From Carnegiea gigantea (Eukaryota > Streptophyta > Magnoliopsida > Caryophyllales > Cactaceae): DNA of 64,000 bases. Below, piece after piece: positions 11,363 through 23,915 of the stretch. Each line of letters opens with the position of its first letter. Position 1 is the first letter of the stretch. The stretch lies in the NCBI GenBank assembly GCA_029747015.1, contig JAKOGI010002480.1:42571-106570 (forward strand), read 5' to 3'. The notes below the pieces were generated by a model that was given only the letters and a program-made list of their open reading frames with translations, did not search any database and was not told where the DNA came from. A program made the translations under genes and the position numbers.

Positions 11363-12757
11363 TGTTGAACGGTAAATTTACCCATTTTACGTGCTTCTTC
11401 ACCCACCTTTTACTCGTATAATAACTTAATTCTTTAGGATTTTACCTTGTTTTATTTGTGTCTTGTAGGAAATAACTCCAAATCAAACAAACGCTGCGGA
11501 AAGGGACGAAGATGGGACAAAACGATGAAAATCAGCGAAAACAGGCGAGAAGCAGCAGCGAAGGACGGTGCACGGCCGACCTGCAGGTCGGCACGGCCGT
11601 GCACCGGTGGCCGAAGCCACGCACGGCCAGACGTACGGCCGTGCGTTCTGACCGTGCGTGGTGGCGCACGGCCGGCCGTGCGTCCTGGCACGGCCGTGCG
11701 TCGGGCCTGGGTTTCGCGATATAACCCGATTTCGGGCGTCTGTTTTGGGGGTTAGTTCGTTCTTCGCTCAGGGCGTCTCTCTGGCGATTTTCTAGGTTAG
11801 TTTAGGTTAGATTTTAGTTAATAAGGGAGATTAGTTTAGGATTGAAGATTGTAACATTGAATTCAACCTTTGAATCTCAAGTTCTTCATCAATTCAAGAC
11901 TAAGTTTTCTCCTCCTCTCTCTATTCGTTGCTATGTTCTTGTTGTTTTAATTCTTGTATTTACTTTGTTTAGTTTGTATGTTTAGTTTTCGTTGTTAATT
12001 TATGTTATTTACTTGTTTAGATTCGTTTTAATTCATTTCCTTTGCTTTGTTCTTCATGTTCTTGTTCTTGTTGGTTAGTTTAGGTTTTGATGTGTTCTTG
12101 ATGTTTTGTTGGTAGATTGTGTTGGCTTGGGTTGTGATTAGCCTCTTGATGGCTAATTAATCTTGTATTTGGCCTAACCATACTCAATCCATGCTTAGAA
12201 CCTAGAGTTTTCCTTCACGCCCGCCAAGTGTTCGATGAAATGCCTGAGAGGGTTTTCATCCATATTTTTGGGCGATTGACTTATGCTGAGAGGTGAGGTC
12301 AATTTGCTAGTGTGGGAGAGAGAATGGTTGAGTTCGAGACATGAGAATAGTATCCGAATCGAGTTAGGTCCGAGGTTGCTAGTTTTGTGGTCTAGTTGGG
12401 CTAACCCCATGAGAATAGGCGGTTAGACTAACTAGACTAGCTCATGACCCTTGAGAGAGGGCTTGAGTGGTCTTTGATGGTGCAACCGACCATCTCTTGT
12501 TCGTAGCGTGGTTTGGGTAGGTTAGGACTCATCTTGGTTAGTTAGTTTATCCATTGGTAAAATCACAACTCCAAGTCGTTTGTTTCTGTGTTTATAACGT
12601 AGTTTAGTCCTTCACCCTTCGATCCTGCCTAGCTCGAGACGCTTTAGCTAGCCCTGGTAGTTGGAAACACAATTCTCTGCGGACGACACCCCAAGTACTC
12701 AACGATACACCTTGCACTTGGGGCTTATAAATATTAAAACTCTGTTTTTCTCCAACA
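11363..12757 (+). mobile_element. Solo LTR, Ty3/gypsy-type, same family as the gag-only element
   Basis: It starts TGTTGAACGG, ends CCAACA, and is flanked by perfect TGGAT duplications (11358-11362 and 12758-12762). It matches the LTRs at 57028-58447 and 61434-62769 along most of its length. The uninterrupted site GGAGTTGGATAGAATGAG is present near 41425 and 51645 in the paralogous units, which proves insertion after those units split. A GC-rich palindromic array lies at 11569-11710, just before a TATA-like GATATAAC (11719). Confidence 0.93.
11569..11710. repeat. GC-rich palindromic array in LTR
   Basis: Repeated GCACGGCCGTGC-type palindromes in otherwise AT-rich DNA, directly upstream of a TATA-like site. 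The array gives rise to arginine-rich spurious frames on both strands. Confidence 0.8.
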
Positions 12758-12762
12758 TGGAT

Positions 12763-13437
12763 AGAATGAGATTTTTTGGAAATCCACTCCTCATAAAAAA
12801 AGCCTTTTTAATCTCCGGGTACTTTAGGCTAATCATGCCCTTAAACCGCAATTATCTTTTTTCTATTGATTTTAAGACCTCGTTGGCTTCAAACGTAAGT
12901 TGATGGTTGCGATAAGTGAATATTAAAAATTAATCATTGGACTCTGCTGAATAAAAATCCCCAACAAAGAAAAACAACAGTGCCTCATAACCAATATATT
13001 TAGTGTTTTTAGGAGCATGTGTTGGCATATACTATATATATACACACATATATTTTTCTAGGTGTATTCAATTGTCATATATATTATTTTAATATATTTT
13101 TATTGATATAATTTTAGGAAACATGTACTATCATGATATGACCAATTCATCATACTCAACTCATCAACTCATCACTCTATTCTGGGCCCAATTTTCTTTT
13201 GGTGGAGAGAGGATATTTAAATAATTGAATAATATTTTTTTTTTCATTATTGAATAATATGCTAATTGAGAATTGGAACATCCAACTTTAAAATTCAAAA
13301 GACACTGTAAATTATTATATTATCCCTTAACAAACTAATAAGAAAAAAATTCTCAAAATTATAAAACTATTAGGCACAAACTATATACATGAAGTATATG
13401 GCCCGGTAATTTAGCAATCTAATAGCAAGCAAGGGAT
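12763..13437. other. 3' flank of lineage C, no gene seen
   Basis: AT-rich sequence with a short TA/CA microsatellite near 13028-13053. It aligns with 41440-42178 and 51660-52383, the 3' flanks of C2 and C3. Confidence 0.55.
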
Positions 13438-14593
13438 CTAGGGAGTGAGATACTGAGATGGCTTGAAGTGGCTGACCTTTTGCAGTGTCATTCCATACTT
13501 CTCTTCCATATCCACATCTTCTGGATCTAGGCCATGATCAAGTTTCCAATTGAATGAATGAAGAAGTGTTGCCAACGTTAGATGCACCATCCTATGGGTT
13601 AGCCGCACCCCAAGACGCATCATTCTTCCTGTTCCAGAGGGCACGAGCTCGAAAATTCGGCCTTTGAGATCAATTTCACTCTCCAAAAACCTTTCTGGCG
13701 CAAATGATTTAGGGTTTGCCCAAACACTTGGATCTCGGCAGATGGACCATACTGATGTCAATTCAAAGAGAAGCACAGGTGAGAAACAAAGAAAGCTTCG
13801 TAAAACATGACTAAATTTTCTTTAGAAAAATTAACCTTGAAAACAATAAGATTTTAACCATATTGTTCTTTCATAATAAGTGATTCTATTGACATTCGAT
13901 TACATTATTTTTGCCTAATCGTCACATCTTGGAGGATCTCGTGTGTCTTTAATCGGACCTAAACCCTCACCTACTTTGGTTGAAGATGGTGCAATCCATG
14001 CACCATGGGTAATTGGAAGGCTTCTAATCTAGATGAGTCCTATAACATACTCTGTACCCACATGTAGACTGATTTTTGTTTGTATAGATTAGATCATAGT
14101 AGCTTCAAGGATATTCATCCTTTGGTTGAGGCACAACTTTTGTTAGAGGCAAGAGGTGTCCCTATTAGGCATAAGAGAAGGGTTTGAAAGCTAGTCTGAG
14201 CCTCCCCCCACACCCCCTCTTGTCACCATGGTATAGCTCTTGAATCTTCTTGATTTTAACATCTTTGGTTACGGTATTTGTAACTTGAATGCTTATAATG
14301 GGTCCACTCTCCCTGTTGCTTGGCCTACTTTCATTTGTCTTTTCATCTATGCCCTCTAGGTGTTTGTTATTATGCCTCAATGAAATCCTCTATTTTTTTC
14401 ATGGGGTCACACTTCAGCTTCAGATTGCCATTGCCCGCGTAAATGTAAGCAAAGAAGACTTAACTGCTGCTATACAATTGCAAAAATTAAGTGGGAAAAC
14501 AAACTTACCAGCGGCAAGTGTTTGACATCATCAACTGTGAGCTGATCTTCCTTGACAAGCTTGAGTAGAGTGCCTAGAGCATCTTCATTTGCT
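13438..14593 (-). pseudogene. Lineage-C P450 pseudogene C1
   Basis: Only two pieces remain. The exon 2 remnant (13438-13753) begins in the middle of the exon, because a deletion joins the intron end directly to the WS-x-x-RDPSVW region. The I-helix and ExxR segments are lost. Its heme loop reads SGTGRMMRLG, so the axial cysteine is replaced by Arg. The exon 1 remnant (14509-14593) keeps only the last about 28 codons, with a donor GTAAGT. Between them is intron sequence with many inserted or shifted bases. It cannot make a P450. Confidence 0.85.
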
Positions 14594-16353
14594 GTTTTTC
14601 TCTTCTTATATTGGAGTGCCTCATTAGTCATTTCATACTGAGTAATGGTTTTCTGTTAGAATCAATTCGGCCTGAAGAATTATTACATAAAAATATGCAG
14701 GTGACGCTGGATTTGACTAATGTTTTTGCAAAAGTACGACATATGAACACTAATTAGGAGTTGGTTGGCTTCGTTGTTACTTGCTTGTTTTTTAAGCAGG
14801 GAGCATTATTGGACGACATCCTAGTTTCAACCTGTTATAAGGTGAATATTGTACATTACATTTTTCCGGTGCCTTTTGTGTATAGGACCACTGCTATTTA
14901 ATTTCAGAAATGTGATGTAAACAAACCTATTTTTTCAATTGTAGGAAATTATAGTCGCATGATTGATTGCGATTCAATTCGGAATTAGTTCTTCAGGGTA
15001 TTAGAGTACTCCTGTTCGTCAACTAGTATCGTTGATAAAATATTTAAGCGTCTTCGCAAAAGAACTAAATTTGAATTTCGCTAACTTCATTTTGTTTCTA
15101 AAGTGAAGTTCAATTTTTCCTTTGGTGATATTATACTATCTTTTATAAATCTTTGAACCAAGTTAAAAAAATGATTATTTTTAAAAAGAAAATTAAAAAA
15201 TATAGGCATGATGCCATCGTCGAACCTGATATATATGCTAACTTTTGAAAATAAAAAATCCCCCTATCCCCAACTCTTCTTTTTTTTTCTTTTTTTTTTT
15301 TTTTTTGTGGTTGTTGGCCATAAGACTACTTGAATTGCATGGAGCCTTCCCAAACTTAAAACAATTGGGTGGGGAAATGTGAAAATGATGGAATGAAGTC
15401 TTGTCATTACTTTCTACTCTGGCTTGTATTATAGAATAATTTATCCAAGAAATATCTTGCTAATCTTGATCCTTAATTTACTAAAGTTATTGTTGACTCG
15501 TGAAACGCAGAACTCTTATATCGTAAATTCTATCTATTTATAAGACTCCAATATAAAATTTTATTTATATTAAACTATTTAAATCAACTTGTATATATTT
15601 TTTTTATATGATCGGTATATGAACTGATGTTTTAAAGTTGACTTTCAAAAAATATAGATGGTTGACTCACAACTTGTGAAGTAAAGAGCTAAAGAATGAC
15701 AATCTTTGGTAAAAATAACTCGGATAGCAAGCTTTGAAAGCCAACGATCAGAGACCTTAGGAGGAGGAATGTGCTTGCTAGCTTAATCAGAGCCACCCAC
15801 CCTCTGATCAGATGCACCAATGATCATTCTTTGGACATCCCAGCATTCAGTTCAAAATTTTTGATTGAGTTGACTCACACGTCGATGGATATTCAAGAGT
15901 CAAGACAAATGCTGGAGTCATACTGATCGTAGATGGAAGTATATATAAACTTATTGCAGATTTTGAACCGTTAAGTTCAAATTTTCGATTGAGTTGGTTC
16001 TTAAATACGATATTAAATTTTTTCTAAATAAGATGTTTCAAGTTCAAACATTAGCAGTCTTCATATTGAATCATGATGCGAGATAAGGAGTTGATCTTTG
16101 CAGCATTCACACCTCAAGTCTAAAAGAACCCATAACTTTTACTCACTAACTCCCTATGTCAGAATGTGGGCTTTGTGTTGAAACGAGCAATAATGCTATA
16201 TGTACTATCAAGCCATTTACACTCTTCAATCCTGGGTCACCACAATATATTTGCAAATTATCACATATTCTCAAATGTTATAATATATGTCTCCTTTGTC
16301 TCTGCGTTTGTTTATTACATGGAAGATCGAGTTCTCATGCACGTTACTTTATT
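14594..16353. other. Duplicated spacer between C and A units
   Basis: AT-rich, no gene seen. It aligns over most of its length with 53760-55330 and, after two deletions of roughly 750 and 490 bp, with 43532-44040. Contains a poly-T stretch at 15283-15306. Confidence 0.55.
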
Positions 16354-16678
16354 ATTAGACCTGGCAAAAAGGACCCGATACTCGAAATCCAAACCGAACG
16401 ATCTGGACCCATATCCGATCCTACATCCGAAATAGGCTCACGTAAAAGTGAACCTGATATCTGAGTTGACCCGAACTAAACCATGCCTCACCTGAATTTT
16501 CTACAAAGATGCTTATTTTTGCATGACAATCGCGCTTGACCAAAAATCGGTCGATCCGAACCAAAGTTCACCCGACCCAAACCGACCCGACCCGAAATGC
16601 CACTTAATCTGAAATATGACCGGACCCAAACTTAATCTAACCCGTATCCAAACCGAATGACTCATTTGTCAGGTCTGA
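16354..16678. mobile_element. Non-autonomous hAT-like element, copy 1
   Basis: The left end has AGACCTGGCAAAA and the right end, inverted, AGACCTGACAAA. The interior is made of CCGAACC/GACCCG-type motifs without a frame. A copy lies at 30746-31063 and a left-truncated one at 44080-44315. No clean 8-bp duplication was found, and the flank on the left carries a deletion. Confidence 0.5.
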
Positions 16679-18545
16679 TTGTCATACATTTTAATATATT
16701 ACATTACCATAAGTTCACGTGTTACTCACCAAAGATGCCTATAACGGTTCCTTTTTAAAAGTGCCAAAGTTAGCATGGAAGGAAAAGTGGAAAACCACCC
16801 CCATGTCAGCAGCAAAGAAAGCACATCCTTAAAGAAGACGAACTGAAAGCAACTCATCTAGGAAGTGGGATGGCTTGAAGTGGCTCAGCTTTTTGCAATG
16901 CATGTGATCCCAAATTTTTCTTCAACATCAACGTCCTTTGGATTTAACCCATGAACAAGCTTCCAATTGAACGAATGAAGAAGAGCAGCCAGCATTAGAT
17001 GCACCATCCTATGAGCCAATGACATTCCAGGACATATTCTTCTTCCTGTTCCAAAAGGGTATGAGCTCAATATCTCGACCTTTGACATCAATGTCAATCT
17101 CGAAAAACCTTTCTGGTACAAATTAATCAGGGTTAATCTGCAAATACTTGGATCTCGGCCCATGGACCATACATTTACCCAAACTTGTGCATTTTTGGGC
17201 ACACGATAACCGCATAATTCTACATCCATAGTGGTCTTGTGTGGTACCAAAGAGGGGGCCGGTGGGTGCAGTCTCAATGTTTCTTTTACTACGGCTTGAA
17301 TATAAGGTAATTTTGAGATATCATATTCTTGGATTGAGTTTGAGTGATGCTTGCCAAGAACTTGGTCAATTTCAGCTTGTGCTTGTATCACTTTGTCTAG
17401 GTGTCTTAACGTTTCGGTCATTGCCCACTATACTGTGCTTGAAGTTGTATCTGTCCCGGCTACAAACAAATTCTGACATCAATTCAACAAGATGCATATA
17501 AATTATAAAGTTTGTATAATAATAATATTGTAAAAGAAACAGTTTTATTAAAATGATTTCTTTGCCGTCATTTGTTGCCAACAATTGATAATTGAAAACA
17601 GCTTGAGCTGGTGATCCAAAATCTATACCAATTGACGAATTATATCCTCAATAGGATGTCCTAACTCTTAAGTGTATTTATGTAACTTTAGGGTACATTT
17701 TAAAAAAAAGGTATTGTAGTTATTGTCTCTTCAATTGAGGGATTTATCGACCTCTTTTGTATGAGTTGTATATCTCTCTATTTGTGAGAATTTTTATGTT
17801 TGCTTGTTGTGTTATGTGTGTTTTTTATAATTGGAAAGGAATGTATTGGTTGTGCGCTTTGAAGTGGCATACCTCTCAAACACAGTCTTTCATGCAAGAA
17901 GAAGATCTCACTCAAGAATACTACGCTACATCAGCAAATCAACCTCTACTAGGAAATTATGTCAAATTTGTGGATCTCTTCTCCAGCTTATATGTAGAAA
18001 TATCGATCGTAGGAAGATGTCCGATTAATGTGTCTGAAGTTAGTGTTTTTGATATTGAGATTTTATTTTTGACATTAGAGATTAGGTTCAAGTATCTCAG
18101 ATATATGTTGTATATGTCATGTTGCAAATTATCTAATGAATTATTCCATTCCTTTGCCAAAAAACCAACCCCCCCCCCAAAAAAAGTTGAAGTGTTTATT
18201 ACTTCATAATAAAATGGAGTTATGGACAATTGTGAGAGAAAATTTTCCCAGCCAGTTTAAGAAATTTCACGCAAACCACTAAAACTTAATTTTCTTTTCT
18301 ATAAAAGTATTTTTTTCCAAACATAACTCTTTCTTGGGTATCGTTTGACAACTTTTCAATTGTTAGAAAATTGAGCATTGTACGTATTCTGGATTTTTTT
18401 AAATTAATTACTAGCCCATTGAAAGTTCAGACCATGATACAGTAATTTGTTTTTTTTTTTTTTTCTGAACTAGTATGGCCCGTGTAAAAGCCGATGCATA
18501 TTTAAATTGGCAATTTATAGATATACTATCAAAAAAAAATAAATG

Positions 18546-18575
18546 GATAGCTAATGTAGACATAATGATACTATA

Positions 18576-18629
<54 letters not shown>

Positions 18630-18653
18630 TTAATTATGTCTACATTAGCTATT
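18546..18653. repeat. Perfect-looking long hairpin with (TA)n core
   Basis: The arms GCTAATGTAGACATAAT and its inverted copy are about 28 bp each and near-identical. They are separated by an AT/TA dinucleotide run of about 50 bp that extends the potential stem. Confidence 0.85.
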
Positions 18654-19937
18654 ATGTCTATATATATATGTGTATGTGTGTGTGTGTGTGTATATATATA
18701 TACGTATCATATATCATCATATATATCATATATATAATATAAAATTGAATGGCCTAAATGGATTGATAATAGCTTGACAAGTGTCATATTATTATTGGCT
18801 TCTTTCTCTTGTTTCTTTCCTTTTTTTCTTTAATCCGAAATGTCATAATAGCAAGAATTCAATGTGTTCTTTTATTCTTAAATTTAAAAGTCAAAAATAG
18901 TTTTGCAATTAGATTTAGAGTACAATAAATAGCTTTGAGAGATCAAAAATGACTTTACAATAAAATGATACAAAATAAGAAAAGTAATATTATTATAATA
19001 AAGGCTTCTAGTACTTTTTTACTTGTGCATTTTGACAAGTCAAAAAGAAATTTTATAATTAAGTTTAGTTCGTAAATAGTAATAACTGTAGATTAGTATA
19101 ATCCTTTACTTATAGAGTTTTAGAAGTAAAAAATACATTTACTATATATATAATGAAATAAAATAATAAAAGTATTAATCTTTTATGCAATTATTTGGAC
19201 AATTATAAACATTAATTGACAAACAATATAAGATAAAAAATCAATAATTATTTAATGTACCTTCAAAAATTGTCTGCAAATCATTACACTCACTTTAACT
19301 TTAATTAACTCAATTCGACTATGCAAAATATTTATTGTAAGACAATGCAATCACTATTTAAAAATACATTGACTATTGATAAGTAGGAAATTCAAATAAC
19401 TTTCGAGAATAAAATGTTTGCCCTTAATTATTTTATAATTGTCCCAATAAAGAGTAAAATTTAGATAAATGAAAAAATAATAATTTTTAAAAAATATAAG
19501 TGAGCGAAATGATAATTCAAATTATTTATTAGCAAGCTTTTTTACTGTATATTATAATTTCATAAATTATTTATGCATATTTTTAGGTAATACACGTACA
19601 TGACTCACATGATCAAAATAAAAGTCATAAATTCATTCTTCTATTTAAAACAACTACATATAAATTATAGGTTTATTTTACATTACTATGTTTTTAGATT
19701 TATGTAGACTATGATATTTAAATCATTAACGAACAATATTGAAAATACCATGCGAAAAATTAATATTTAAATTAAATAATTATTATAATTTCATTGATAT
19801 TTATTTTAAAATTTTATTTGTTTTAATAAATGTTGTGTATTACAGTATATTTTAGATGTCAGCAATGATGAACTATTTTTATTTTCTTATTGTTAAATAA
19901 ACATTAATAAAAACTTGTACGAAGCACGAGATTCACC

Positions 19938-19940
<3 letters not shown>

Positions 19941-20010
<70 letters not shown>

Positions 20011-20071
20011 TTATATACATATATATGTATATGTATGAATGTATATAAGTGTGTGTGTGTGTATATATATA
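19941..20071. repeat. Compound GT/TA/CA microsatellite
   Basis: Runs of (GT)n, (TA)n, (CA)n and again (GT)n, partly self-complementary. Just before it, 19917-19942 reads like another eroded Helitron 3' end (CGAAGCACGAG...CCTAGT). Confidence 0.75.
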
Positions 20072-20329
20072 TAACTGAAAAAATTTCTGAGAGTATGTAG
20101 ACGGTAATTTAGTTGTTTTTGTTATTTTTTTTTAACATCATTTATAAATAGACATGTATATAAATGCACCAGGTAAAGAATGAAAAGAAGGTTAGATACT
20201 GACTCAAAAGTATATTATGCATTTATATATAAATAGGAGTTAGGCGGTCAAGTTCTAGAATGCTCATGTATTAAAACTTATCGATAATCCAAGCATTTAT
20301 GGAATACTATCTATCTCTCTCTCCTCACA

Positions 20330-20575
20330 AATGTTGTCTCTCTCCTCTCAAATGCCAAGCTCTAGAATGCTCCCTATCTTTCCTCTCCATCCCCTTTATC
20401 CCTCTCTCAACTCTCTCGTCTCTCGCCTCTCAAAAGCCGGTTCCCTCTCTCTCCTCTCCATCCTCTCTATCTCTCTTTTCGTCTCTCTCCTCTCAAAAGT
20501 CAGTTCCCTCTCTTTCCTCTCCATTCTCTCTATGCTCCCTCTCATCTCTCTCCTCTCAAAAGCTAGTTCCTAATA
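20330..20575. repeat. Pyrimidine-rich minisatellite, about 64-bp unit
   Basis: Three and a half imperfect units, each with CTCTCCTCTCAAAAG then a GTTCCCTCTC-type block and CCTCTCCAT. Almost all C and T on the plus strand. The long Leu/Ser frame here is a by-product. Confidence 0.8.
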
Positions 20576-21100
20576 CCACGGTTCTGATACCTCTGTGACC
20601 AAATGATGACATCCGGGTCGTCCACCACCTTTGCGCATCCACATGAAAAATTCAACACCACGAAGTTGTAGATCGGTCAAAGCCGAGTCCACCGGTACCA
20701 CCCACGCAGCCAGCGCGACACTCAAGCGGTGGCACGCGGGGCTACGCGCCTCCATTTTCGTGGTGGTGTTGGAATTTCCGACGTGGTTTGTTTAGATCGG
20801 GGGTTTGGAAAGACGACGGAGGAAGAAGACCGCCAATAGACACCTTCGTCGGCGGTGAGTGTGGCACACACGCCATCCCTCCGTTCCGGATCTGATGGTA
20901 GAGGTCTGTTTCTAACTATTTTGGATGTTCCTACCCTTGCTTTTTCCTTTTTAAAGATTTTGTTGCATATTTTGGGTTTTGTCATGGTGGTGTTGCAATT
21001 TTCAGCGTGGAGTAGATTGGGGGTTTGGAAAGATAATGGAGGAGGAGACTATCTTAATATCATGGGTAATGAGATGAGCATATCACAGAGAAGGTCGTGA
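20576..21100. other. GC-richer, gene-like fragment inside the Helitron
   Basis: Clearly higher in GC than its surroundings, with CpG-rich stretches. A segment of about 60 bp near 20760-20825 recurs imperfectly near 20985-21050 (shared GGGGGTTTGGAAAGA). It may be captured host exon/leader DNA, but no protein is recognised. Confidence 0.35.
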
Positions 21101-22344
21101 TGATCTTGATCTTTTTTTTTTTTTTTTTGAGATCTCTTATGCATCAATTTCATCAGTGTGGATGTGGTAATTTTATTTTTTTTAAAACTTTTTTTGAGGA
21201 AATTGTCGGATTAGGCTATATTTGCCCACACGTCGCCACTTCTATTTTTTTCATTGTGGGTCTTAGATCTATATACTCTATGTAGATAAAAGTATTAATC
21301 TTGTGTTTGGAGGCAGGGACTCACAGATCGTTAGGCATGAGTTTTTTAGCATAGCACATCTCATATAAAAATAAGGTTTTAGTTTCAATTAAGTAATTTA
21401 CCTATGAGATATGATCTTTTTTTCTTGGAAAAGAAAAATTATTGGATATAAATAAGATATAATGGCTGACAAAAGTAATTCTGTTTGTTTATGTCAGTTG
21501 TGCATGTTTTTTTTCCTAATTTTGTGCTGCCTGTATGGTATTTGTTGTTGATTTAGTCCTTGCTATGTTCAATTGATCAACATCAGAGAGTAATTAAAGA
21601 TCACAGATAGCTTAAATGCGGAAGGAAGTTAATTTCTTAAGGTATAAGTTCAAATACTTATGTTAATGTTTGCATATGTTTCGTCTTGAGCAAAAGGAGT
21701 AGTAAAATTATATTTGTAACACTTAATCCTTCGTGACTTTTATGCTTTTGGTTGGAGGAACGGTGAGATTTAATGAGGACCGGAAGGAATTGAAGATTGT
21801 AGATAGATTGGTTGGAGGTGAAGGTATAAGTTTAAGTATTTATTTTCTTATTTGTATTTTCTTATTACAGTGAATTCCATTTTATTGCATATGAAATTTT
21901 AAGAGTTCACTTAATACTCCATCAATTCTCATCTTTTCAGAGAGCATGAAGAGATCTAAAGTTATCCCATAACTTATGGTCATATAATCCAAATGTAATA
22001 CATCGTTTTGTTCATGTGATAAGAAAAGAAGCAACAGAGACCAACCTAAAAATTTTAGATTAGATTTGTTCACCTTTTGTCTCGTGCATTATGTACAATT
22101 ATATGCAAAGTTTTTCACCTTATGTCTTATGTCTCGCGTGTTATATTGGTTCATCTTATATCTCGTGTGGTATAATCCATATATAATACATTGTTTTGTT
22201 CTTCTTATGTTTTATACAATTATATACAAATCATATACAATTATATGTAATACATCTTATGTCTCCTTTGTTGCATTTGTCTCAGATTTAATCTTATGAT
22301 CTAAATAGTCATTGTTTTATTCATCTTATGTCTCACGTATTATA
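21101..22344. other. AT-rich Helitron interior, no gene seen
   Basis: T- and A-rich sequence. 22060-22300 has many ATACA/TATGTCT-type words that recur in the tandem repeat to the right. No frame of interest. Confidence 0.45.
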
Positions 22345-23915
22345 TAGATTAGATTTGGGTGAGCTTTACTTGAAATGTGAAAAAAATTGCATATAATTGT
22401 AAGATTTAAATGATTTAAATTTACGTTTGACCTTTGTATGCTATAAAAGGGGGAAAAAAGCTGTCAATTGATTTCCTTGTGCTAAGTGCATTAGATTCAA
22501 ATTTGAAAAACATAGTTAAGCTGGAACACAAAGAAAATGTAGGTAGATGTCATAACTTGGTCTCCTGTGTCATATGGAAGATATTTGGGTAATCTTTATC
22601 TGAAATGTGAAAAAATTTGTATATAGCTATAAGATGTAAATGATTTAAATTAAAATTTGAGCTTTGTACACTGTGAAAGGGGGAAAAAAAAATCTGTCAT
22701 TGCTTTCTTTGTGCCAAGTACATTAGATTCAACGTAAAAAATATAGTTAAGTTGGAACATAAAGAAAACATAGGTGTATGCCATAACACGGCAATTTTGA
22801 TTACTCTGTCATTTTTTCTAGTGTGTTATATAGATTGAATTTGGGTCATTTTATTTGAAACATGAAAAAATCTTGATATAATTGTAAGATTTAAATGCTT
22901 TAAATTTAATGAGGAGCTTTGTATGCTTTAAAAGGGGAAAAAAAAAAATCTGTCAGTGATTTTCTTGTGTTAGGTACAATAGAATCCAACCCTAAAAGCA
23001 TAGTTAAGCAGAAATCTCGTTGGTTGTATTTGTCTCGAATGTAATATGATGATCTAAACAGATTCATTGTTTTATTCATCTTATGTCTCACGTATTGTAC
23101 AGATTAGATTTGTGTAAGCTTTACCTGAAATGTGAAAAAAATTGTATATAATTGTAAGATTTAAATGATTTAAATTTACATTTGACCTTTGTATGCTATA
23201 AAAGGGGGAAAAAAACTATCATTGATTTTCTTGTGCTAGGTGCATTAAATTCAAACCTAAAAAACATAGTTAAGCTGGAACATAAAGAAAACATAGTTAC
23301 ATGTCGTAACTTGGCATTATATGCAATTATATATAATACATCTTATGTCTTGTGTGTTATATTTGTCTTGTGTGTAATCTTATAATCTAAACAGAGTCAT
23401 CATTTTGTTCATTTTATGTCTCACGTGTCATATGGAATAGATTTGGGTAATCTTTATCTGAAATGTGAAAAAAAATTGTATATAATTATAAGATGTAAAT
23501 GATTTATATTAAAATTTGAGCTTTGTACATCAAAACATAATTGTGTTAAGTACATTAGAATCCAACCTTAAAAGCATAGTTAAGCAGAAACGTAAAGAAA
23601 ACTTAAGGGTATTTCATAACTTGGCAATTTTAGTTACTCGTGCATTTTCTCTCATTGTGTTGAATAGATTAGATTTGGGTCATTATATTTGAAACGTTTA
23701 CAAATCTGAATGTAATTTTAAGTTGCATATGATGTAAATTTAGTTATGAGCTTTTATAATTATAACTTTTCAATGATGTAAATTTAATTCTGAGCTTTGT
23801 ATGCTTTGAAAGAAGAAGAAAATTCTGTTATTGATTTTCTTGTATTAAATTCATTAGATTCCAAACTTTAAAAACATAGTTTTGCAAGAACAAAAAGAAA
23901 ATATAGGTGTATGTC
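22345..23915. repeat. Higher-order tandem repeat, two A-B-C trimers
   Basis: Six diverged monomers start near 22345, 22577, 22838, 23101, 23438 and 23670. Each has (A)GATTTGGGT-type start, a TGAAATGTGAAAAA block, TAAGATTTAAATG, a GGGGGAAAAA block and a CATAGTTAAG block. Monomers 1/4 share GAGCTTTAC-type words, 2/5 share GTAATCTTTATCTG and 3/6 share GTCATT-TATTTGAAAC. So a three-monomer unit was duplicated. Confidence 0.8.

Noticed and set aside
11447..11755. Arginine-rich frames on both strands, also near 57112-57458 and 61518-61787
   Set aside because: Produced by the CACGGCCGTG array in the LTRs; no protein family, and all frames through the array are open.
12195..12410. A 71-residue minus-strand frame also seen at 33247-33462
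   Set aside because: Conserved only because both are LTRs of related families; no equivalent open frame was listed for the other LTR copies and there is no recognisable domain.
17757..18209. 150-residue frame
   Set aside because: It is A1 intron sequence; the equivalent stretch in A2 and A3 is broken.
20299..20598. 99-residue Ser/Leu/Pro-rich frame
   Set aside because: By-product of the CT-rich minisatellite.
22345..23915. A CRISPR-like array
   Set aside because: Monomers are diverged, contiguous and over 200 bp long; the DNA is plant nuclear.
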